64,000 bases of DNA from JAAXHH01 sp965225915 (GTDB lineage Bacteria > JAAXHH01), in contig OZ245326.1 of the NCBI GenBank assembly GCA_965225915.1, forward strand, positions 1,860,001-1,924,000, written 5' to 3'. Position numbers and translations under genes: made by a program. Within the stretch, counting starts at the first letter, position 1. Each line of letters begins with the position of its first letter. Below the pieces are notes generated by a model, which was given only the letters and a program-made list of their open reading frames with translations, searched no databases and was not told the DNA's origin. Below, in pieces: positions 32,528 through 41,877 of this stretch.

Positions 32528-33262
32528 ATGAACATCGACGACGCCAAGGCCCATATCGACGAATACGGGTACGCCGTGCTCAAAGGGGCGTTGACTGCGG
32601 ACCAGGCCAACGCCCTGCGCGATCGCTCGGCTGAACTGATCGCCGAGGAGCGGGCGGCCAGCGGGGAGCACGTCTACCTCGACGGCCGCGCACAGCGAGT
32701 GTGGAACCTAGTCAACAAGGGCCGCATTTACGAGGAGATGATCCAGCTCCCGCAGGTGCTCGCGCTCCAAGAGCACCTGCTGAACGAAAACTGCATCTTG
32801 AGCAGTTTCACCGTCAATCTCATCGGCCCGGGTGCGCCAGCCGGCAGCCTGCACATCGACTTTACGCTGGGCAGCTTTCCCCAGCCGTCGCCAACCATCG
32901 CCTTCTGCGCCAACACCATCTACGTACTCGACGACTTCGCGCCTGAAAACGGAGCCACGCATATCGTGCCAGGCAGCTACAAGCGCGGGTACGCCCCCGA
33001 CCCAGAAAAAGAGTACGACGACATCATCCAGCTAGACGTCCGAAAAGGCGATATCGTCGTCTTCCACGGCGCGACGTGGCACGGCAGCGGTGCCAACCAC
33101 ACCCAGCAGGATCGGATGATTCTGTTGGGATTCTTCTGCCGCTCGTTTATGAAGCCTCAGCAGGACGAATTCAAGCTGGCGCACCCCGAGGTCGTCGCAC
33201 GGGCGACGACGACCTTGAAGTGCTTGCTTGGCTTCGAATCGCAGTCGGGAATGCGGACGTAG
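32528..33262 (+). CDS. Phytanoyl-CoA dioxygenase (PhyH) family protein, second copy
   Basis: A 244-aa Fe(II)/2-oxoglutarate oxygenase. The facial triad is visible as HID (His109, Asp111, in SLHIDFTLG) and His185 in ATWHGSGANHT, with Arg196 for 2-oxoglutarate. The C-terminal half has YVLDDFAPENGATHIVPGSY, a typical PhyH segment. It differs strongly from the copy at 1770-2561, so it is not a recent duplicate. It sits in reverse orientation between feoB and feoA, just after an SDR fragment, and appears intact, which suggests arrival by recombination. Substrate unknown. Confidence 0.88.
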   Translation: MNIDDAKAHIDEYGYAVLKGALTADQANALRDRSAELIAEERAASGEHVYLDGRAQRVWNLVNKGRIYEEMIQLPQVLALQEHLLNENCILSSFTVNLIGPGAPAGSLHIDFTLGSFPQPSPTIAFCANTIYVLDDFAPENGATHIVPGSYKRGYAPDPEKEYDDIIQLDVRKGDIVVFHGATWHGSGANHTQQDRMILLGFFCRSFMKPQQDEFKLAHPEVVARATTTLKCLLGFESQSGMRT

Positions 33263-33441
33263 GGCCAATGAACTGCCCTACGCTCGACCACCGCTAAACA
33301 CGCCATTACCGGACTCACCAAATCGACATACAGGCCGGTGACGGATAGTACCCGCAACGTGTACGAATCCCCTTGGTCCGGGGAAAATCGGGGAGAGCCT
33401 GCCAGCCGAACCGATAGTCCTTTTTTATACAACCCTTCAGC

Positions 33442-33705
33442 TCAACTTCTTTCTACCATGACAGAACGTGCCTCTGCGCATCGAATGGACAGGTGGTAAC
33501 TCCGAACGCGTATTTCAATCGGATCGCCCATCGGTGCGCGTTTGATCAATTCGACGGTTGTACCGGGAAGCAGCCCCAGTTCCATCAGGTGCACTTCTTC
33601 TCCCGCCGTGCCCTTGATCTGTCGAATCGTAGCTTTCTCGCCTGGTTTCAGCTCATCCAGGCAAATCGTCTGCGCTTGTGTACTGGTAAAGAGTTCGGAA
33701 TGCAT
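33442..33705 (-). CDS. feoA: Ferrous iron transport protein A
   Basis: An 87-aa SH3-like cytoplasmic protein that supports FeoB. The family pattern LDELKPGEKATIRQIKG, LMELGLLPGTTVELIKRAPM and GDPIEIRVRSYHLSIR is complete. It is separated from feoB by about 1.2 kb occupied by the oppositely oriented phyH segment, whereas feoA and feoB are usually adjacent. The dtxR-like regulator gene lies 296 bp upstream in the same direction. Confidence 0.93.
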   Translation of the reverse strand: MHSELFTSTQAQTICLDELKPGEKATIRQIKGTAGEEVHLMELGLLPGTTVELIKRAPMGDPIEIRVRSYHLSIRCAEARSVMVERS

Positions 33706-33901
33706 GGGTTATCTCGTGTCAGAAGGTCCGATACCGGTACTTGCTACGGAACTGAAAGGTGTTTTCTAATAGGCGGAATCCCCTTACGTCGGAATCGATC
33801 CGTTATTACATTGACCCCTTCGAGGTGCCCTTGTATATTAAAGAATAAGAGGGTCGCGTACGTCCGTACCGCCCTCAGGGACAGTATTCCTGTCCTGCCC
33901 A

Positions 33902-33943
33902 GGGACTATCGCCGGGCTTACCGGGCCATGTTGCGATAGTCCC
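33902..33943 (+). other. Hairpin with 11-bp arms and trailing T run
   Basis: Arms GGGACTATCGC (33902-33912) and GCGATAGTCCC (33933-33943) pair perfectly around a 20-nt loop, followed by TTTT on the plus strand. It lies between dtxR and feoA, both on the minus strand, where no T run follows. It could be a plus-strand terminator or an RNA structure in the dtxR-feoA transcript. Confidence 0.5.
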
Positions 33944-34001
33944 TTTTCATTACCTGACGGCGGATATTTCCCCGTCAATCCACTGGATGTTTCTGCTTCC
34001 C

Positions 34002-34532
34002 TCACGTCGACTCCGATCGGATTACCAGGCATTCGCCCACTTCCTCGCATACCGCGCAGGAATCGAAATCGCAGATCGACAGCACGTTGGCGTCCCAGTA
34101 CGACTTGAGGAACGCCTTGCCATGGGGATCCTCCGACAGGAGGAACTGCAGGAACAACAATAGCCGTTCCCCCGTCTCCGTGCTGATCAGGTGCTCGATC
34201 TTGCACGCATCGATTTCCGCCTGTTCCGCATCGATATGCAGCACGCTCTTGAGAAAGGCGATGAGAATCTGCCGGTGCGACCTTACCGACTGCGCCAGCC
34301 GGTTTCCCTCATCCGAAAGTCTAAGAAAACGGTTCCTGTCCTCTTCCAGGTATCCTTTTTCCCGGAGCGACTTGATCATGATCGACGCACTCCCCGGCGT
34401 GATGTGCATTTCCCGGGCCACGTCCGAAACCCGGGCATATCCCTGATCCTCGATCAGCTGTTGAACCGTCATCAGGTAATGCGCGCCGCTGTGCGTGATC
34501 TCGTTGTGCTCGAATTCTCTCCAGACATCCAT
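34002..34532 (-). CDS. DtxR/MntR-family metal-dependent repressor
   Basis: A 176-aa regulator with an N-terminal winged helix (about 16-78; SDVAREMHITPGSASIMIKS, LREKGYLEEDRNRFLRLSDE) and a dimer/metal domain (85-150; SHRQILIAFLKSVLHI, EIDACKIEHLISTE), where Cys110, Glu113 and His114 are likely ligands. The C-terminus adds four cysteines (154, 159, 162, 168) in CDFDSCAVCEEVGECL, not part of the classic fold. Proteins of this family repress iron or manganese uptake genes when metal is bound. Upstream of feoA and feoB, an iron-sensing role is likely. Its promoter overlaps a large dyad at 34582-34624. Confidence 0.9.
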   Translation of the reverse strand: MDVWREFEHNEITHSGAHYLMTVQQLIEDQGYARVSDVAREMHITPGSASIMIKSLREKGYLEEDRNRFLRLSDEGNRLAQSVRSHRQILIAFLKSVLHIDAEQAEIDACKIEHLISTETGERLLLFLQFLLSEDPHGKAFLKSYWDANVLSICDFDSCAVCEEVGECLVIRSEST

Positions 34533-34581
34533 AAACTGTTCGATTCGTTATATGGCAACAATCGCGTTGCCAGCACAATAA

Positions 34582-34638
34582 AAAGTTTGGCTACTCAAAT
34601 ATTACTTTGAATAATATAAACTTTCATGGGACTGTCAA
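34582..34638 (-). promoter_or_regulatory. dtxR-like gene promoter with overlapping operator-like dyad
   Basis: On the minus strand TTGACA (34633-34638) and TATTAT (34611-34616) are 16 bp apart. A nested inverted repeat covers the -10 and the expected start: outer arms AAAGTTT (34582-34588) and AAACTTT (34618-34624), inner arms TCAAA (34595-34599) and TTTGA (34606-34610), sharing nearly the same centre. This is where an autorepressor would bind; the identity of the binding protein is inferred. Confidence 0.5.
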
Positions 34639-34783
34639 GAAAAAAAGTGGCTAGACAACAGTTTTTTGCGGCAAGCACGCGCCCACAACGCTCAAATGCG
34701 TGTTCCGGTTGTTTTTACGCCTGTTTAAATGTATTTTGCAACGTAGGAGTTCTATCCCTCGGTAAACAACCCCGGAACCGAAA

Positions 34784-37090
34784 ATGACGAATGCGTTTCC
34801 TTCCGCGGAACTTTCGGAGCAGCTCAAGGGCGACGATATTCCGGATATCCTGGTCCGGGATCATATCGGCAGGATGGAACCGGCCTATTTCGAGCGCTAC
34901 GAGTCTGGAGTGATTCGGCGACATATCGCGATGATCAGCCGACTGGGGCCGGATAACGCCGCGGAGATCGACGTCGAACCCCTGGACGCTTCAACATGGC
35001 GACTTACCGTCGTGGCGTTCGACTACCTGTCGGTGATTTCCATTCTGTCGGGTCTGCTGGCGTCCAGCAGATTGAGCATCCGCCGCGGGGACGTATTCAC
35101 CTACACGAACGCCGAACCGTCCGGTGAGACAGAAAGCCGGGCCTATCGGTCTCAGCGTCGCCACCGCGGACGGTCAGGCAACCCGGCCAAGTCTGCTGGC
35201 ATCACCTCGTGGTCGCTGCGTTCACAGCGAAAGATCGTGGATGTCTTCAGTGTGCATGCGCCATCGGAGGAACCGCCGGACTGGCCCGCCATATCATTGG
35301 AAATCAAGGACGCCATGAGATGTCTCCGGATGAACAGCGCCGGGGCGTTGCAGAGACGGATCAACGAGCGCGTCGTGGATTATCTGCGCCGCGAGGAAGA
35401 CCGGATGGCTTCGTCCATGTTCCCGGCCCATGTGGCGATTGACAACGATACGGAATCCGGGGCGACCCGTCTCGATATCACGGGCCAGGACACGCCGGCG
35501 TTTCTGTACGCCCTTTCGACCGCCCTCGCGCTGCGCAGTATAAACATTCGCCGTATCGACATCGCTGCGGCAGGGGTCCAGGTCCAGGATACGCTCGAGG
35601 TGACCGACCGCCGTGGATCGAAAATCACCGATCCGCGGAAACTCCGTGAACTGCGCTTCGTGATCACGCTCATCAAGCAGTTCACCCATCTTCTGACCCG
35701 GGCGCCCAATCCCGCGCAGGCCCTGGAACATTTCAATCAATTGATCGACCAGGTCCTGGTTAATGTAAGACCCGGCCGTGCGATGGAGGAGTTGTTCGAT
35801 CAGTTGGAAAAGCAGGAAGTTATCAGCGCGATGGCTAAACTGTTCGGTACGAGCGACTTCCTGTGGAAAGACTTCCTGAGGATGCAATACAAGAATCTGT
35901 TCCCCGTGCTGCAGGACATCAAAGCGGTCGGTATCGTGAAATCTCGGGAGCAGATGGAAAGCGAACTGAGTGCCCGGCTGTCCAGAATCGGGAGTTACGA
36001 CCGGCGCAAGCAGTTGCTGAACCAGTACAAGGACAAGGAGATGCTGCGGATCAGCATGCGCCAGATCCTGGAGAAGCACGAAGACATCCAGGCGTTTTCC
36101 AGTGAACTCACGACGCTGGCCGAGGTGGTCCTGGAAGCCGCGTATGGGATCTGCGACCGGGAGCAGCGCCTGCAGTACGGCGATCCCCTTCTTCCTTCCG
36201 GTGATCCCTGCGTTTTCAGTATCTGCGCGCTGGGGAAATGCGGTGGCCGGGAACTGGGCTGGGCTTCGGATATCGAACTGTTGTTCGTCTACGCAGGACA
36301 GGGCAGTACAGGAGGACCCCAGGCTGTGTTGAATTCGGAGTACTACGAGCGGCTCGTACGAATGATCTGCAGTACCCTGGAAACCCGGAGAGATGGCCTG
36401 TTCGAGATCGATCTCAGGCTGCGGCCCTATGGTGACAAGGGCGCGCTGGCTTCGTCCCTTGATAAATACAACGAGTATTTCAATGTCAAGGGAGGCGCCC
36501 TGCCCTATGAGCGCCATGCTCTGATCAAACTGCGCGCCATTGGCGGCGATCCGGTCCTGGGCGTGAACGTCGAAGCAGCCCGTGACGCCTTCGTGTATAA
36601 CGGCGCCCCGGTAGAAGGCCGGTCGTGGACCCATCTTCGCGAGCGACAGAACGACGAATTGGTCGAATCCGGCGCCATCAATGTAAAATACAGTTACGGT
36701 GGGTTGATTGACATCGAGTATCTCGTGCAGGATCTGCAGATACTTTACGGCGTAAACAATCCCGGAGTTCGCGGACCGACCACGCTGGAGGCCATGGACG
36801 CGCTCAACAGGGCCGGTTACCTGTCGGACGAGGAGCGCAGCATGCTGAGCCGGGCGTACCGTTTCCTGGTTCGGCTGATTAACGCCCTGCGCATGGTGCG
36901 CGGCAACGCCAGGGACCTGGTCCTTCCCGGCAAGGCGTCCCAGGAATTCCTGTTTCTGGCCCGGCGTCTGGGATATGCCGAGGAAGGCGGCGACGGCATA
37001 GGCGAACAGTTGTGGCGGGACATTGAACGGAACATGGAATGGGCGGCACGGGCGCTTCGTACCCGGTTCGTCCACAAACTGTTCGATTAG
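34784..37090 (+). CDS. GlnE-like nucleotidyltransferase with N-terminal ACT-like domains
   Basis: A 768-aa protein with one nucleotidyltransferase domain of the glutamine-synthetase adenylyltransferase type: ALGKCGGRELGWASDIELLF (484-501 for the core, with Asp496 and Glu498 as metal ligands), FEIDLRLRPYGDKGALA and ALPYERHALIKLRAIGGD, then a helical C-terminal part (YGGLIDIEYLVQDLQILYG). Two regions look like ACT sensor domains (about 60-112 and 215-275; DITGQDTPAFLYALSTALAL). E. coli GlnE has two catalytic domains and no ACT, while GlnD has ACT domains at its C-terminus, so this is a mixed design. It probably modifies a nitrogen-metabolism protein. Target unknown; no glnA or glnB is nearby. 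Confidence 0.78.
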   Translation: MTNAFPSAELSEQLKGDDIPDILVRDHIGRMEPAYFERYESGVIRRHIAMISRLGPDNAAEIDVEPLDASTWRLTVVAFDYLSVISILSGLLASSRLSIRRGDVFTYTNAEPSGETESRAYRSQRRHRGRSGNPAKSAGITSWSLRSQRKIVDVFSVHAPSEEPPDWPAISLEIKDAMRCLRMNSAGALQRRINERVVDYLRREEDRMASSMFPAHVAIDNDTESGATRLDITGQDTPAFLYALSTALALRSINIRRIDIAAAGVQVQDTLEVTDRRGSKITDPRKLRELRFVITLIKQFTHLLTRAPNPAQALEHFNQLIDQVLVNVRPGRAMEELFDQLEKQEVISAMAKLFGTSDFLWKDFLRMQYKNLFPVLQDIKAVGIVKSREQMESELSARLSRIGSYDRRKQLLNQYKDKEMLRISMRQILEKHEDIQAFSSELTTLAEVVLEAAYGICDREQRLQYGDPLLPSGDPCVFSICALGKCGGRELGWASDIELLFVYAGQGSTGGPQAVLNSEYYERLVRMICSTLETRRDGLFEIDLRLRPYGDKGALASSLDKYNEYFNVKGGALPYERHALIKLRAIGGDPVLGVNVEAARDAFVYNGAPVEGRSWTHLRERQNDELVESGAINVKYSYGGLIDIEYLVQDLQILYGVNNPGVRGPTTLEAMDALNRAGYLSDEERSMLSRAYRFLVRLINALRMVRGNARDLVLPGKASQEFLFLARRLGYAEEGGDGIGEQLWRDIERNMEWAARALRTRFVHKLFD

Positions 37091-37122
37091 CGGCCACGGT
37101 CTTCACTTCACGGTATTATACG

Positions 37123-40100
37123 ATGAACCTGCGCCACATCAGATGGAACTTGGGACTGGGGATGCTGACTTCCGCGGTAATGGCCGCGGGCCTGGCCGTC
37201 TTCATCCTGCTTGGTACAGGGTCAGGCATGAACCTGATCCGCCGTGTCGTGGTGTGGACAATCCAGGACCGGATCAACGGTCAAATAGCGATCGAACGGA
37301 TCGAGCTCGGTGCGGAGAAGCACCTGGCGATGTACAATGTAACCCTCCATCTGCCGGACACGCTCGGCGGTGTGGAAGTCGCGGGAATGGATGAAATCTG
37401 GATAAGCTTAAACGGGTGGAATTCGCTGGTGGGACAGGCTCCGCTCTATCGCGTTGGTATCGACGGTTTCCGTATGGCCTATATCGAAGATGCCGCCGGT
37501 GACGGGAGGAATTCGCTGGATTTGCTTCTGGAGGATCCGTCGCGTCCGACCGGTGAGCCTGAATCATTGGATGGAGAGACTTCCGGCATGCCGTTTGCAT
37601 TGCACGATTTGCAGATCCAAAATGGTCGGTTCCGGTATTTCGACCCGCGGGATTCCACGACGTTGAGCGCCAGGGGAGTCACCTTTCGTGGTTCTGTGCT
37701 CAAGCCATTCAAGGTCGATGCGGAAATTAGCGCGCGACATGTAGCCTTCGATATAGGGGGTTATGGAGACGCCGTATCGAATATGCATTCGGTCGTGTAC
37801 TTCGAACAGGACGCCCTCACCATTCACGACCTGACGATGGAAGCCGCTCAGGGTCCTCCGATCGGATTTCACGTGACCGGCGAGATTTCGATGGCCGTCG
37901 AAAATACAGCCACCCTTGATATCGCCGCGAACGGACAGGTAGGAGCCATATTGGGTATCATGGGAATGGAAAACACGATGCCGGGCATCTTCAGCATGAC
38001 CGGCTCGTTGCGGAACAGCATTTCTGATCCGGCCATCGAGGCCCGGTTCACATCGCCGGTAGTCCGAACGGAATACGGATCGTTCAAACTGGCCACGGTG
38101 GATATGGGATATGTGCGAAATGTGCTCACGGTCACCGGATTCAGGGGAATGCACGGAGCCGGATGGATAACGGGAAGAGGGTTGCTTGATTTTGCCGGGG
38201 AATCGACCGCGTATCGCTTGCAGCTGGAATCCCCGGGGATCGTCCTGCCCACGCTGCCCCCGGCCCTCGTCGACGACGGGAACGAACTCGAAGGCGAAGT
38301 GGGATTCGCCTTCGAAATGGAAGGTTCCGGATTCAACGACCCGCCGCGCCGGGCTGATCTGAACGCTTCTTCGACCCTTGTAAGTATAAACCAGTATCCC
38401 ATGCGCGACGCGACGGCATCGGCCCGTTACCGTCAAGGCCAACTTCAGGTCGACCTTCGTGAAGAGTCTTTCCATGCCAACACCGAAGGTCGTCTCAGCC
38501 ATGATGGAAGAATCCAGTTATCCGGTTCGGTCGTTGTTAACGACATCGGAAACCTGGCTCCACTGCTGAAGATCGCTAACCTTCGCGGCTCGGCGAATCT
38601 GGATACTTACCTGTTAGGTACGCTGCAGCGGCCGACCGTCCGGCTGGCTGGCTGGGTCAGCGACTTTGCTTACGCCGATGTCCCTATCGGCGAAATGAAG
38701 ATCGAAGGGTTTCTGGACGAAAGACGCAATTTGACGTTAAATGCCGTGCTGGACAGGCTGGAGTTCCATGCCAGGGCGAACCTCGCCGGCGTCCAGGCTG
38801 TCTCCGGTTATCTGAACGTGCATGACCTTAGACTCAGGGATTACCTTTGGGACGAACCCGGGTGGGGCCTGGATGCCATCCTGAAGATGGAGGGTGAATT
38901 AACCGGTACGATTCAACAGCCCCTCATTACGACCAAGGGCACCGTACGAAACCTGGTGATCCGGAACGAAAACCTGGGCGACACCGAAATAGACATGACG
39001 GTCAGCAAGGATCGTCTCGATTTCACCATGACGCGAACCCCGGACCCGTCTGTTTTCGCGGAAGGATCAATCGAACTGACAGCGCAATATCCCTACGATC
39101 TACAAGTCGAACTATACCGTACTTCGTTGTCTCCGCTCCTTTCCATACTCTACAAGAGACCGATCGAAAGAAGCACCGGCAGGTTCAGCGGGAATATACA
39201 CGCCGTCGGGCTGGCAGGATATCCTGACCTGTCCACCATAACAGTCTCTCTCGATTCGCTTGGAATCATAATGGACGACCGGGAACTGAATTTCGCGGCC
39301 CCCTCCACCGTGAAACTCGAGAATCAGGTCATTACCGTGGACGACTTCAGGCTGACGGGTGATTTCGGCCGGGTGATGGTCAACGGTACCGCGAGTCTCG
39401 CCGCCAATGGCAGGGTCGACCTCGAAACTGTTCTGGAAGGCGTACAGCTGGAATTCATCTCGCCATTCCTGGTATCCGACGGTACGTTCAGCGGAGCCAT
39501 GGATTGCGTGATTACCCTGGGGGGAACCCCCGAGGCCCCGAAGATCAACAGCCTGCTGACCATTTCGGACGTAAGCTACGCTATCGAAGACAGAACCAAT
39601 CTGCTCGGGACGGTGACCGCCTCGGCACTGTACGAAAACCAGGTACTGCATGTTCCCCTCTTCTCCGTGCAGACTCCGTTGGGATTGTCGGAGATCAACC
39701 TGACCTATCCCGTTGACCTGCGCTGGGCTCCGGTGGATTTGCCGGATGTAATACCTGCCGGGGAAAGATATGCAGCGTCCCTGGTCGTGGACAACCTGGC
39801 CGTGGCGCCCCTGAGGGAATTCTTCGAGATGGTGCCGGCCGATCTGGATGGATACATCAGGGGAAGGATCGATATAAACGGTTCGGTCCGGGACCGGGGC
39901 GACATGACCGGCATCGTGGCGCTGGACTCGCTGAAACTGTTCGGTCTGCAAAACGAGATTGTAAACACGCATCCCATCAGGTTGCGTTTCAACTCCGAGT
40001 ATATCGAAACGGACACGTTGTCCACTACGATACGCAGGATCAACCAGCCCGGTGACGAGCAAGGCTGGCTTACCATGCATGGCCGACTGGCTCACGGCAA

Positions 40101-41823
40101 TGGTGACAAGGGGACCGCGGAATCGGATTTCACCATCCAGGGGGAGCAGATCAGGCTGGACGCGGTCATGGCGCTGGCCAATCTCGACCTTCCAATGAGC
40201 GGGAACATGAATACCAGGATCCGGGTCACAGGCCCGGCTTCCGCCCCGATCATAGACGCGCGCGTTTCCATGGATCAACTGAGGTACAACGAGGTCTCCA
40301 TGGACAGCGTAGCCGCCCACATCGTGTACAGCAATCGGGAAATCGACATCCGGGACCTGCGTATTCGCGAAGAAGACGATACGATTACCGCTCACGGTAC
40401 CATACCTTTCGACCCGGGCCGTATCGAACGGACCGCCGATGCGAAAGATATCGCCCTGACCGTAGAAGGAGACGACGTCGACCTTTCCTTCCTGAGCGGT
40501 ATCATATACGACCTGGAACGCATCGAGGGGATGGCCGACTTTCGATTGTCCATCGGAGGATCTCCCTCTTCGCCCAGGTCGGTCGGCCAGATCTCCGTTC
40601 GGGATGCCGCACTGCGTATACGGGACATGGAACCGATGTTCAAGGCCGAAGAGTTGGAGGTGGAGGTTGACGGCAGCGCCTTTAAGCTGAATCCAGTTGA
40701 ATTCCGGGCCGGGGATGGCAGGATACGTGTTTCCGGCGACCTGCTGCTGCATAACCTGTCCTTCGCCGAAATAAAGACCCATGCTGATTTCGAACAGGCG
40801 GAAGTGGAACGGCTCGGTTCCGCGAAACTGAAGATCGACGGGTCGCTGGCATGGACAGGCAACCGGGATCATTCCCGGGTTTACAGTGTCGAGGCGCCAA
40901 TCGTCGTGACCGGGGTGGTCATGCATCCTTTGAGTATCGGCGACTTCCTGTTCGACAACACGATCATACGTCCACAGGACGCCCCGGATCCTTTTCTGGA
41001 GAGTATTTCCCTGGACATCGCCGTGGACATACCCGATCTGGCTGTTGAAAACGATATCGCCCAACTGGCCATCGAAGGGGGAGTGGCCTTCAGCAACACG
41101 GCACAGAATCCCCTGGTTACGGGGAACGCTATTGCCAAGGATGACGGGGAAATCAGGTATCTGGACACCACGTTCGATCTGGACGCCGGCCGGGTAGACC
41201 TGACCAGGCGTGTGCCCCTGGAGAATATCACGGCGCTGATCGAATATCCGGTGGAACGACTCGACCCTGACCTGATCATACAGGCCCGCGCCCCGCGTGT
41301 GCGCGACATTTACGGTACCGAGTACGAGGTGGAACTGCTCATGTCGGGCCCGGTATCGACGTCGACGCCCCAATTGCGGGCAGCGCCTATCGACAATGGA
41401 TCCGTAAACGTGGCTTCCGCACCGCTGGCCGGTCCGGAGGTCATATCCCTGCTTACCTTCGGTCTGCCCGGTATATCCACCCTGGGCACGACCAACGCGA
41501 TGGCCGGAATGGGCAGACGGGCCATACTGATGGCCACGGGGGCTTCGGCGGAGAGATTGTTGAAACTCGATGAAGTACAGATCGAGGGCGACCTTTTCAC
41601 GGGCAACGGCAATCAAACCGGGTCGCCCGCCCAGATCACCCTCAGCAAGCGGATCAACCGGCGCGCGCGAGTCAGTTATACTCGTCTTTTCGAGTCTTCC
41701 GAATACACGTTGCGGCTAGGCTACCAGTTGACGGATTTCCTGTTTATCGAGACCTTTTCCGAACAATCGGGTGAACATCCACAGAACGGAATAGACCTCA
41801 GGGTTAAATTTCGCTTTCGTTGA
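37123..41823 (+). CDS. tamB: Translocation and assembly module protein TamB
   Basis: A 1566-aa protein anchored by an N-terminal helix (LGMLTSAVMAAGLAVFILLG) with a very long beta-helical periplasmic part and a C-terminal TamB domain (DUF490), seen as GRVDLTRRVPLENITALIEY, APRVRDIYGTEYEVELLMSG, EVISLLTFGLPGIS and the barrel-like end RARVSYTRLFESSEYTLRLG. TamB bridges the periplasm for lipid transport or outer-membrane protein assembly. The ATG at 37123 avoids the 52-bp overlap with the preceding gene that a start at 37039 would need. The Omp85-family partner follows 54 bp later. Confidence 0.93.
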   Translation: MNLRHIRWNLGLGMLTSAVMAAGLAVFILLGTGSGMNLIRRVVVWTIQDRINGQIAIERIELGAEKHLAMYNVTLHLPDTLGGVEVAGMDEIWISLNGWNSLVGQAPLYRVGIDGFRMAYIEDAAGDGRNSLDLLLEDPSRPTGEPESLDGETSGMPFALHDLQIQNGRFRYFDPRDSTTLSARGVTFRGSVLKPFKVDAEISARHVAFDIGGYGDAVSNMHSVVYFEQDALTIHDLTMEAAQGPPIGFHVTGEISMAVENTATLDIAANGQVGAILGIMGMENTMPGIFSMTGSLRNSISDPAIEARFTSPVVRTEYGSFKLATVDMGYVRNVLTVTGFRGMHGAGWITGRGLLDFAGESTAYRLQLESPGIVLPTLPPALVDDGNELEGEVGFAFEMEGSGFNDPPRRADLNASSTLVSINQYPMRDATASARYRQGQLQVDLREESFHANTEGRLSHDGRIQLSGSVVVNDIGNLAPLLKIANLRGSANLDTYLLGTLQRPTVRLAGWVSDFAYADVPIGEMKIEGFLDERRNLTLNAVLDRLEFHARANLAGVQAVSGYLNVHDLRLRDYLWDEPGWGLDAILKMEGELTGTIQQPLITTKGTVRNLVIRNENLGDTEIDMTVSKDRLDFTMTRTPDPSVFAEGSIELTAQYPYDLQVELYRTSLSPLLSILYKRPIERSTGRFSGNIHAVGLAGYPDLSTITVSLDSLGIIMDDRELNFAAPSTVKLENQVITVDDFRLTGDFGRVMVNGTASLAANGRVDLETVLEGVQLEFISPFLVSDGTFSGAMDCVITLGGTPEAPKINSLLTISDVSYAIEDRTNLLGTVTASALYENQVLHVPLFSVQTPLGLSEINLTYPVDLRWAPVDLPDVIPAGERYAASLVVDNLAVAPLREFFEMVPADLDGYIRGRIDINGSVRDRGDMTGIVALDSLKLFGLQNEIVNTHPIRLRFNSEYIETDTLSTTIRRINQPGDEQGWLTMHGRLAHGNGDKGTAESDFTIQGEQIRLDAVMALANLDLPMSGNMNTRIRVTGPASAPIIDARVSMDQLRYNEVSMDSVAAHIVYSNREIDIRDLRIREEDDTITAHGTIPFDPGRIERTADAKDIALTVEGDDVDLSFLSGIIYDLERIEGMADFRLSIGGSPSSPRSVGQISVRDAALRIRDMEPMFKAEELEVEVDGSAFKLNPVEFRAGDGRIRVSGDLLLHNLSFAEIKTHADFEQAEVERLGSAKLKIDGSLAWTGNRDHSRVYSVEAPIVVTGVVMHPLSIGDFLFDNTIIRPQDAPDPFLESISLDIAVDIPDLAVENDIAQLAIEGGVAFSNTAQNPLVTGNAIAKDDGEIRYLDTTFDLDAGRVDLTRRVPLENITALIEYPVERLDPDLIIQARAPRVRDIYGTEYEVELLMSGPVSTSTPQLRAAPIDNGSVNVASAPLAGPEVISLLTFGLPGISTLGTTNAMAGMGRRAILMATGASAERLLKLDEVQIEGDLFTGNGNQTGSPAQITLSKRINRRARVSYTRLFESSEYTLRLGYQLTDFLFIETFSEQSGEHPQNGIDLRVKFRFR

Positions 41824-41877
41824 GCCAGTACCCTTGCTTGAAATGACATTAAGGGATCAAACAGTCAGGCAATTCAC

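Noticed and set aside
35294..37075. A 593-codon open frame on the minus strand
   Set aside because: It is antisense to the GlnE-like gene, which has catalytic motifs.
39112..41616. An 834-codon open frame on the minus strand
   Set aside because: It is antisense to tamB, whose TamB-domain motifs and conserved partner are convincing. The antisense translation is low-quality and has no signal peptide.
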